From: Ferrimonas sp044433165
Lineage (GTDB): Bacteria > Pseudomonadota > Gammaproteobacteria > Enterobacterales > Shewanellaceae
Reading direction: 5' to 3'
Assembly (NCBI GenBank): GCA_044433165.1
Contig: JAWXTX010000110.1
Location: 1-8,712 of the forward strand
DNA: 8,712 nt
A model generated the notes under the pieces. The model made no database searches. It saw only the letters and a program-made list of their open reading frames with translations, and was not told where the DNA came from. Each line of letters starts with the position of its first letter. Position 1 is the first letter of the stretch. Both the position numbers and the translations under genes were made by a program. Below, in pieces: positions 1 through 5,737 of this stretch.

Positions 1-46
1 TCAGCAATGCGGGTAATGGAAACACCCCCACGGGCGTGGGGAAGAC
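1..46 (-). CRISPR. Leader-proximal end of a type I-E CRISPR array (one repeat, one partial spacer)
   Basis: One 29-nt repeat lies at 18-46. Read on the minus strand, which is the direction of the cas genes, it begins GTCTT and contains a perfect 6-bp stem, CCCCAC (41-36) and GTGGGG (31-26), around a 4-nt GCCC loop. It ends in the 8-nt tail GTGTTTCC (25-18). A 29-nt length, a 6-bp stem and 8 nt after the stem are the hallmarks of I-E repeats, where Cas6e cuts after the stem and leaves an 8-nt 5' handle. Positions 17-1 are then the first 17 nt of the newest spacer; I-E spacers are usually about 32 nt, so the array continues to the left of the window. Only one repeat is visible, so the identification rests on this architecture and on the adjacent complete I-E cas operon, not on observed repetition. 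Confidence 0.9.
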
Positions 47-89
47 ACCAATATATTGTAAAAGAACAATGAAGAACACCTATATCTTG
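47..89 (-). promoter_or_regulatory. CRISPR leader with IHF-like palindrome
   Basis: This 43-nt AT-rich stretch separates the cas2 stop codon from the first repeat and so occupies the leader position. It would carry signals for polarised spacer insertion by Cas1-Cas2, and probably part of the array promoter, which may reach back into the 3' end of cas2. A perfect 10-bp palindrome, CAATATATTG (49-58), starts 3 nt from the repeat. The 13-mer TTACAATATATTG (61-49, minus strand) matches 7 of the 9 defined positions of the IHF consensus WATCAANNNNTTR. IHF bends the leader for I-E integration in E. coli, but there its site lies further from the repeat, so IHF binding here is inference. No convincing -35/-10 pair was found. 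Confidence 0.6.
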
Positions 90-380
90 TTATTTTGGCG
101 TTTTAAGGGTTTCGACTATTAATTGCAGGCCAGATAGCATCATAATTGGCTTTCTCGGCTCGCCTCGATAGCGAATTTCATAACCCGGCGGTGCAGGCAT
201 AGAGCGGAACACCATCAAACCAGATTCTGTCGGACAATGTGTCATTAGGTAATCCACTACTTTATTTGCCACCGCATCAGTCACACCAGAGACATACACA
301 TTAGCCCGCGGCTCAATAAACCATAACTTCATCCGTCCTCGAACCGCGGGAGGTAAATCATTGGCGAGTACGACGAGCAC
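90..380 (-). CDS. cas2: Cas2, type I-E spacer acquisition subunit
   Basis: This 96-residue protein matches I-E Cas2 in size (E. coli 94) and layout: an N-terminal beta strand (MLVVLAND), the PPAVRGRMKLW turn and helix, then RANVYVSGVTD. This is the ferredoxin-like fold that dimerises as the centre of the Cas1-Cas2 integrase. In I-E systems Cas2 is mainly structural, bridging two Cas1 dimers and setting spacer length. The start is a GTG at 380-378, chosen because a near-consensus GGGAGGT ribosome binding site lies 5 nt upstream (391-385) and an in-frame TAA lies five codons before it. The first 23 nt overlap the end of cas1, so the binding site sits inside cas1 and translation is probably coupled. 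It is the last gene of the operon, followed directly by the leader. The C-terminal LSGLQLIVETL segment resembles the end of I-E Cas2 proteins. Confidence 0.95.
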   Translation of the reverse strand: MLVVLANDLPPAVRGRMKLWFIEPRANVYVSGVTDAVANKVVDYLMTHCPTESGLMVFRSMPAPPGYEIRYRGEPRKPIMMLSGLQLIVETLKTPK

Positions 381-1233
381 GTTTACCTCCCATTAATTGA
401 TTGATATCCGAACCGATTTGTTCCAACAACCGCATATGGATTACCCGCTCCCTAAAAGCACTAGCAACTTTTCGTTTATCGTATTGCCCTGCCATCTCGC
501 GCGTTAAGCTAAAAGCCAAATCAATGCAAAGATGCTCTTTATATAAATCAGCTAGATCATAAACAAAAGGTAGCGGACTGCCAGAATGAATAAAACCGAT
601 ATGAGGCGAGTAACCCATGGCATGCACAGCAGAGCAAATAATGCCATATAAGGCTGCGTTGCATGCCGTTAATATCTGGTTAGTGACATCCCCCAAAACA
701 AACTTACCAGGGGTATATTGACGCCCTTTCCAGCCGACTTGGTATTGCTGAGCTTTTTCTTGATAAAGGCTCTTAACTCGATAGCCTTCCATTCCCATCA
801 TGCTGTTTAACGTTTTGCCTTCCAAATCAGCTTCTGGAAAACGCTTTTGGAACATCATTTTAGCCACTTTTAAGGCGGATTCAGGCTCGGCGGCTAACTG
901 CATTTGACGCATGAAATTACGCGTATCTGCCGTTGCCAAAAAGCCTGCAGCATAAAACAGCAGGCTATCCTCTCCAACCCAACAGATAGCACAATTCGCT
1001 GCCGTAGTTGTTTTTACGGCTTCATGAGTAACGGTGGTTCCCGGCCCTAATAGCAATGTATTTAACGTTGCTACAGGAATGGGTACCACGTTTGCATCAG
1101 CATCCACCCATTTTATGCTGCTGTCATCCACCTCTAGGCGGCCACGCTCCAAATAAAGATAAGGGTATTTATCTTTCACTTGAGGCAACGTGTCTCGTGT
1201 TACTTTGACAAATAAACGCTGCCCTTTAGCCAT
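358..1233 (-). CDS. cas1: Cas1, type I-E CRISPR integrase
   Basis: This is the metal-dependent integrase that joins prespacer 3' ends to the leader-repeat junction by transesterification, acting as two dimers around Cas2. The 291 residues compare with 305 in E. coli. The four metal-binding residues are recognisable: Glu149 in MMGMEGYRVK, His216 in IGFIHSGSPLPF, and Asp226 and Asp229 in VYDLADLYK, with the same spacing as E. coli His208, Asp218 and Asp221. The N-terminal beta domain covers roughly residues 1-95 and the helical catalytic domain the rest. The basic tail (KRARRTRQ) is encoded where cas2 already begins. The ATG at 1233 shares one base with the cas5 stop codon (TAATG) and has no strong ribosome binding site of its own, which suggests reinitiation by ribosomes finishing cas5. 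No frameshift or missing catalytic residue is seen. Confidence 0.97.
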   Translation of the reverse strand: MAKGQRLFVKVTRDTLPQVKDKYPYLYLERGRLEVDDSSIKWVDADANVVPIPVATLNTLLLGPGTTVTHEAVKTTTAANCAICWVGEDSLLFYAAGFLATADTRNFMRQMQLAAEPESALKVAKMMFQKRFPEADLEGKTLNSMMGMEGYRVKSLYQEKAQQYQVGWKGRQYTPGKFVLGDVTNQILTACNAALYGIICSAVHAMGYSPHIGFIHSGSPLPFVYDLADLYKEHLCIDLAFSLTREMAGQYDKRKVASAFRERVIHMRLLEQIGSDINQLMGGKRARRTRQ

Positions 1234-1943
1234 TATTCTACGTCCAATATAGTAACTTGACGTTCTTGATAACGCTTTTGTTCACCAAACTGCAGCGGCA
1301 CATCATTTAGGGTGAGGATCTCCCCTCCTTCGTGCTGCCCTTCACGTACGACATAGCTTAAAGCGCGTTGTTTTTGTTTAGCGAGTTGGTGAGCGCACTG
1401 CCAAGCTTGATTTAAAGTGGGGTATACCCCTTGATAGATAAGCTCGGTTGGTACGCAATTTTTACGGCCTAGGTAGAGATCCCATATGGGTTGTTGTAAA
1501 GCCGCAATAAGCATCTCTTCTTGTTTTACCGGTATCTCTAACGCAACAGCAAAAGCGTGATCTTGCAAATAATCGCGATAGGTCATTTTGGTGCCGCCTC
1601 CAACCGCTTTTTTGCCTAATTCGGTTTTTGGTATTAACAATGATTGCCATGGATCGGCGGCATTATATCCGCTCCCGACCATCTGAAAATCTCGCAGGAT
1701 CGGGGGCGATAATGCCATGCTAGTGTTAGGTAGGAATGCTTGTACTTCCATTAACATAGGCGCCATTTGTTGCAGCCATTGTTGCTCTGTTCCTGCCACT
1801 CCTCGAGCGCAGCAAAGCAACCCAAGCACCCCTGATCGCGTTGGGAAATGTAAGGTTTCTCGCACGCCAAAGCGTGCATCGTGCCCCCACGATTGCAGGG
1901 GCCCTTCCAGCCAGAGCAATAGATAGCGATTGGCTTGAGTCAT
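1233..1943 (-). CDS. cas5: Cas5e (CasD), Cascade subunit capping the crRNA 5' handle
   Basis: Cas5e is a RAMP-fold protein that binds the 8-nt 5' handle of the crRNA and caps the Cas7 backbone beside Cse1; it is not a nuclease in I-E. The 236 residues compare with 224 in E. coli. Recognisable blocks are the first beta strand and turn RYLLLWLEGPLQSWG (6-20), the FPTRSGVLGLL helix (33-43) seen in nearly all Cas5e, DFQMVG (85-90), TYRDYLQDHAF (121-131) and YLGRKNCVP (157-165). The ATG at 1943 is preceded by AAGGAG (1956-1951), the strongest ribosome binding site in the operon. It overlaps the cas7 stop codon and is spaced 7 nt from the start. The gap to cas7 is 12 nt, and the end touches cas1. 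Confidence 0.95.
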   Translation of the reverse strand: MTQANRYLLLWLEGPLQSWGHDARFGVRETLHFPTRSGVLGLLCCARGVAGTEQQWLQQMAPMLMEVQAFLPNTSMALSPPILRDFQMVGSGYNAADPWQSLLIPKTELGKKAVGGGTKMTYRDYLQDHAFAVALEIPVKQEEMLIAALQQPIWDLYLGRKNCVPTELIYQGVYPTLNQAWQCAHQLAKQKQRALSYVVREGQHEGGEILTLNDVPLQFGEQKRYQERQVTILDVE

Positions 1944-1955
1944 TTCCCCGCTCCT

Positions 1956-2990
1956 TTATAAGTGGCTTTGCAAATCACAAATAAGCTGGTCAATGTTGTA
2001 GGCTGGATTGTCACCCCACTGGTAGCTACCAAGTTTGCCAAACAGTGAACCGGATATCGCTTCTCGATGCGCTAGCCAATTTTGCAACGCGGCTTTACTT
2101 GGGGACAAATAGCCTTCATGGCGCGCAACAACAGGCTGCTCAAAGGAGGCTTGCAAACCTTGTCCTGTGCGTACCAGTACATGGGCAAAATCCCATGGAC
2201 AGGCACCAGCTTGGGTAGTTTGACGCGCTTCTGGCACCGCCACATATAATGCTTTAACGAAAGCTTCTACGGCTTTGGGTATATCCGCATCTGCTCCTAA
2301 TGTTTGTTGTAACTGGCCAACATCAAGGCTGATGTAACGGTAATAGGTGGCAGAGTTATACTCTAAAGCCCCCATATGAGCAGAACCGCTTTCATCGGAT
2401 CTTTTGCAATCGTCAACGGCTGTAAAAAATTCCAGTTCATTACTGACTTTGTGCGTAGAGATGGCATGAGCGAACGAAGCTGCTGCTTCAATATTCATTT
2501 CCGGCGCTTTTGCTACCATGCGGCCAAACAAGGCGATATCTAAAGCGTCGAGGTTCTGATTAAAGGCTTTTTTAGAAAGTTTAATCAGCTCTTTATCTTT
2601 TAATACTGAAGCATCAAATTGTTGTTCTGCTGCATATTCCGCAAAGTAACGTGCCTCTGTTGAGCTAACAAACAATAATGTGTCATCGGCAAAAAAATCG
2701 GCCATTTTTTTGCCGCATGCTTGTGCCTTTTCTGGTTCGGCTCCTAATTCAAGGCAAGCTTGGCTCAACAAGTCCGTTACTTTTTTGGTACGCACACCTA
2801 ATTGGATACCAAATTGCGACATGGCAAGGCGCACTTGACGTTTCCAACATTGTGAAGAGACGCGGGCACGAGAAACGCCACCAATCATGGCAGATTTTGG
2901 GGCACCAACATCATCGCGATTTAAGCAGGTAACAGGAAAAGACTGTAAAATATGAAACTCAATGCGCAAGCGTTTTGGTATTGTTGTCAT
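1956..2990 (-). CDS. cas7: Cas7e (CasC/Cse4), Cascade backbone subunit
   Basis: Cas7e forms the six-copy helical filament that holds the crRNA spacer in 6-nt segments. The 344 residues compare with 363 in E. coli. The family signature is near the N terminus: CLNRDDVGAPKSAMIGGVSR (22-41) and then RVSSQCWKR (43-51), matching the E. coli CLNRDD...FGG...RISSQSLKR region. Later segments such as EYNSATYYRYISLDV and AVPEARQTTQAG are also typical of the family. The ATG at 2990 has an AAGGAA ribosome binding site (3002-2997) 6 nt upstream. The 23-nt gap from cas6e is the largest in the operon, so cas7 probably initiates independently, which would suit the most abundant subunit. It follows cas6e directly, whereas in E. 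coli cas7 follows cse2. Confidence 0.96.
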   Translation of the reverse strand: MTTIPKRLRIEFHILQSFPVTCLNRDDVGAPKSAMIGGVSRARVSSQCWKRQVRLAMSQFGIQLGVRTKKVTDLLSQACLELGAEPEKAQACGKKMADFFADDTLLFVSSTEARYFAEYAAEQQFDASVLKDKELIKLSKKAFNQNLDALDIALFGRMVAKAPEMNIEAAASFAHAISTHKVSNELEFFTAVDDCKRSDESGSAHMGALEYNSATYYRYISLDVGQLQQTLGADADIPKAVEAFVKALYVAVPEARQTTQAGACPWDFAHVLVRTGQGLQASFEQPVVARHEGYLSPSKAALQNWLAHREAISGSLFGKLGSYQWGDNPAYNIDQLICDLQSHL

Positions 2991-3013
2991 AACTATTTCC
3001 TTAATGCTATTGG

Positions 3014-3658
3014 TTATAAAAATGGATTGTCTAATAAGGGAATGATTTGCAGTAAACCGCAGCCAAAAGCACGGCCTTTACCAATCCCTTGCTGAAAGCT
3101 TTGAGCAAAGCGAATGGGATTGGTTACCGTGAGTGTGCCTTGTATATGTGCTTTGTTTAGCGTGATGATTGCGCCATTTTTATAGGGAAATTGCTGCACT
3201 TCTATTTTGTTTACTTGCAGCTGATGAGGGTTGGCTTGAAAACCCCAACTCGATACTGCTCGTTCGCAAAACCACGCGGATATGGCTTCTCGGCCAATAA
3301 CGGCTATGCGTTTCCCTGTTTGGCTATCTTTGCGCACAGGGTTTACTTGCACGCTAAATTGGTAGTGTTGGTGCCCCCAAAAACTCGGATCAACGGTTTT
3401 TGTCACCACCTCACCATACTGACCATCAATGGCTGTTAATGGTGCCCGATTCGATAAAATAAGTACTTTACGCCCTCGTGCATCGCCACCTTGATCCGCA
3501 TAAACCAAACCACTTGGGGTATGTTGTTTCGCCTCTGAACTTCGTATATCGGTAAAGAGACTATAAATCACGCGATGCAGTGAATAAGGATCTGTTATTT
3601 TTAATGCACGTACATCCCGAATATTTAAATGCAGCGCACTGGCGAACAATTGGCTCAT
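3014..3658 (-). CDS. cas6e: Cas6e (CasE/Cse3), crRNA-processing endoribonuclease
   Basis: Cas6e cleaves the pre-crRNA at the 3' base of each repeat hairpin and stays bound to it as the Cascade head. The 214 residues compare with 199 in E. coli. His28 in DPYSLHRVIYSLF aligns with catalytic His20 of E. coli Cas6e (YQLHQGLW). The C-terminal glycine-rich loop GIGKGRAFGCGLLQ (191-204) is the RAMP signature that contacts RNA. The middle contains VNPVRKDSQTGKR, a basic segment also typical of the family. The ATG at 3658 overlaps the cse2 stop codon as ATGA, so translation is probably coupled to cse2. Its place between cse2 and cas7 differs from E. coli, where cas6e follows cas5. The expected substrate is the repeat at 18-46, whose 6-bp stem and 8-nt tail suit this enzyme. 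Confidence 0.95.
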   Translation of the reverse strand: MSQLFASALHLNIRDVRALKITDPYSLHRVIYSLFTDIRSSEAKQHTPSGLVYADQGGDARGRKVLILSNRAPLTAIDGQYGEVVTKTVDPSFWGHQHYQFSVQVNPVRKDSQTGKRIAVIGREAISAWFCERAVSSWGFQANPHQLQVNKIEVQQFPYKNGAIITLNKAHIQGTLTVTNPIRFAQSFQQGIGKGRAFGCGLLQIIPLLDNPFL

Positions 3659-4194
3659 GCTTGTTCCCCTTCTAATGGGGTTGTTCTACGGTAAAATTGC
3701 TGTGCCCATTGTGCGCAGATCCGCTCACGCCCTTGGCTTGAAAAGTAGGTAAGATCTTTAAGCAGCATGCTGTAATTTAGGGCAATGCCACGGCTGTGGA
3801 TAAGCGTTAATAGCGGCCGTAATATGCGACACAATTCTGGGGTATCAGTGCAGGCTAAGACACGTCGCAGCCGGGCTTTGGCTTGAGCTGAACGATTGCC
3901 ATCCTCATAACAGGCGGCAATCGCGTGGCCAAGTGTTAAAGCACCATCAGCTGATGGCTTTGCTTTGGCTAAAGCAGCACCAATTAAGCAGTAAGGCAAA
4001 CGCTGCCATGGTTTTTCTAAATCAATCCCAAATTCCGCCAATATTTCCCAGCTTTGGTATTCGGTTGCTGGGTTATCTGCCCGCCGTAAACGTGCACTAA
4101 AGCCGGTATCTTGCTGAGTTTTGCGAATAACATAATCCACAAAATTAGCGGTTTTATCCGCATACTTAAGGGGGGATGAAACACAATTATCCAT
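3655..4194 (-). CDS. cse2: Cse2 (CasB, Cas11e), Cascade small subunit
   Basis: Cse2 is the all-helical subunit present twice in the belly of Cascade, where it stabilises the R-loop and the displaced strand. From the chosen start it has 179 residues (E. coli 160). Its family features are GFSARLRRADNPATEYQSWE (31-50), a basic AKARLRRVLAC helix near 105-115 with Arg and Lys suited to nucleic acid contact, LLKDLTYF (144-151) and a C-terminal WAQQFYRR (163-170). I chose ATG 4194 (MDNCVSS...). The reading frame is open up to an ATG at 4266, but that would overlap cse1 by 68 nt and add 24 residues unlike the family. The chosen start lies 4 nt after the cse1 stop codon, with only a weak AGAG-like binding site, so coupling is likely. 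Its end overlaps cas6e by 4 nt. Confidence 0.92.
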   Translation of the reverse strand: MDNCVSSPLKYADKTANFVDYVIRKTQQDTGFSARLRRADNPATEYQSWEILAEFGIDLEKPWQRLPYCLIGAALAKAKPSADGALTLGHAIAACYEDGNRSAQAKARLRRVLACTDTPELCRILRPLLTLIHSRGIALNYSMLLKDLTYFSSQGRERICAQWAQQFYRRTTPLEGEQA

Positions 4195-4198
4195 GAGT

Positions 4199-5737
4199 TC
4201 ACTCTGCGTTATTATGTTTAGAGGTGCCAAAAAAAAGTGGTTGCGGCCGATTTTGTGCCCATGCATCTAATTGCCGCACGCTGTTTCGTGGGCATTGGGC
4301 ATCAAAAATAAATAACAGGTAATGACTAAACCTTTTTCGTAGTTCGCGACGTTTTGTTTCAGCTTCTTGGCCTGTTCCACTTGCATCTATCAGTTGTTGA
4401 GCATGCCGTTCACACTGTTGCCAAAATAATCCACTTGCGCGTTTGGCTTGCTCATCAACAAACGTTTGGGCTTTACCAGTACCAGATTTATCAATGTCCG
4501 ATAATTCTCGGTAATAGCGAACAACGGCACTCCAGAGATTTTTTTGCAGCTTATCTAGGTGCAACATTTCTTGTTTTAATATTTCCCAAAAAGCGCTGTT
4601 GAGTAATTCCGAGTCCAGCTCTAATAAAGAGTCGACGTAATTATCTGTACCAGAAACATATTGCTCCCCAGCATTACTGCTTACTCGCAATCCGCCTGAC
4701 CATACGGCAAAAATGCCATCCATCTTGCTGATGCGGCCAACGCTGCAACGCAACTGTGGGGTGTCGAAGCCGTTGCTTTTTCCTTGCTCTAAAAATTGCA
4801 AAAGAGAGGTGAGTTCTCGCCAAGGGCGTTTGTTAGGATCAACCCAGAGCGCTTTCGGCTTCTTCTGTGAAAAATCAATGGCAACGCTCGGATCTGCTCG
4901 CCCATTTAAATAATCCGCGTGGGCGATGCCGTCGGTGTAATGCATGCCACCTTCCGCCAGTAAGCAAAATTTACTCAACGGTACCAAACGGCCAATTAAT
5001 GATTCTCTTAGCGCCCGTGCAATATCATCGTCTTCGCCTGTTGGCATGCGTTCCCACGGCGCCTGCCCAAGTGTTCCATACATGGATGATGCTTGCAGAT
5101 CTTGCTGTGTGAATAAATTCAGCCAAATACTTTCAACAATGCTGCTGCCCTGCCAAAAAGAGTGCAGTAGTCCCATATAACACACAGCAGGCCCTGCCTT
5201 ACCGCTTGCTGGCTTACCTTTGTCATTCGATTTGTTTTGATAGCCAGTACTTAATACAACCGAGTTGTCGGTTTTTTTCCCAGCAAGCCCTAGTGCCATT
5301 TGAACGATGAGCACCATAGCGGCTTCCGCATCACTGTAATGCGTTTTACGCTGCGTTTGGGTTAAGACCGTTGTATTACCGCTACTTATCTCTGGCGATA
5401 AGGCGCCAAATGGTTGAATTTTAGCTGCTGCAATGCTCGGAAACTGTAAAAACGGTTGCTCGCCATACAGATAAAAACGGCTGTGCCATTGCGCTAAATA
5501 GGCAAGACAACGTTCTGCCATACCTTGCCAACCCAACTGTTGCCAGTCGTTATCATCCGTCGGTGTTACGGCCGACTGGGCAATGGCTAACAACAATTTC
5601 GTGATTGCAATTTTTTGGATTGGATTGCCTGCCAAGGCAGGTAATTGGGGATCAGCAAAGAGCTGTTTTAAGCTCACCATGGTGTGTCCTGTCACTGGGA
5701 CCCACGGTTCATCTATTAAATTATATTGGTTTACCAT
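4199..5737 (-). CDS. cse1: Cse1 (CasA, Cas8e), Cascade large subunit
   Basis: Cse1 recognises the PAM, starts DNA unwinding and recruits Cas3. From the chosen start it has 512 residues (E. coli 502). It opens with YNLIDEPWVPV (5-15), the usual Cse1 N terminus, and GEQPFLQFP (92-100) matches the E. coli HPFMQ region. A glycine/serine-rich segment at 114-134 is where the flexible L1 loop would lie. SGGLRVSSNAGEQYVSG (347-363) corresponds to the GGYRNNQAS wedge loop that reads the PAM. The C-terminal third is a helical bundle. The clustered cysteines of the E. coli protein (CSCCGQES) are absent; the matching area reads KFCLLAEGG (257-264). I chose ATG 5737 because AAGGAA (5748-5743) lies 5 nt upstream and the family N terminus begins there; the open frame up to 5938 encodes sequence unlike Cse1. 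The start overlaps the end of cas3 by 7 nt. Confidence 0.93.
   Translation of the reverse strand: MVNQYNLIDEPWVPVTGHTMVSLKQLFADPQLPALAGNPIQKIAITKLLLAIAQSAVTPTDDNDWQQLGWQGMAERCLAYLAQWHSRFYLYGEQPFLQFPSIAAAKIQPFGALSPEISSGNTTVLTQTQRKTHYSDAEAAMVLIVQMALGLAGKKTDNSVVLSTGYQNKSNDKGKPASGKAGPAVCYMGLLHSFWQGSSIVESIWLNLFTQQDLQASSMYGTLGQAPWERMPTGEDDDIARALRESLIGRLVPLSKFCLLAEGGMHYTDGIAHADYLNGRADPSVAIDFSQKKPKALWVDPNKRPWRELTSLLQFLEQGKSNGFDTPQLRCSVGRISKMDGIFAVWSGGLRVSSNAGEQYVSGTDNYVDSLLELDSELLNSAFWEILKQEMLHLDKLQKNLWSAVVRYYRELSDIDKSGTGKAQTFVDEQAKRASGLFWQQCERHAQQLIDASGTGQEAETKRRELRKRFSHYLLFIFDAQCPRNSVRQLDAWAQNRPQPLFFGTSKHNNAE

Noticed and set aside
47..89. A transcription terminator after cas2
   Set aside because: No GC-rich hairpin followed by a T-run is present; the only palindrome is AT-rich and better explained as a leader protein site.
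1717..1926. Open frames on the plus strand opposite cas genes (for example here and at 2678-2932, 3191-3439, 4354-4602, 6375-6590)
   Set aside because: They are reverse-strand readings of well-supported cas genes, with low-complexity or atypical composition and no initiation signals.
4195..4266. A 24-residue N-terminal extension of Cse2
   Set aside because: It lies within the end of cse1 in another frame and would add residues not seen in the family; ATG 4194 gives a normal Cse2.
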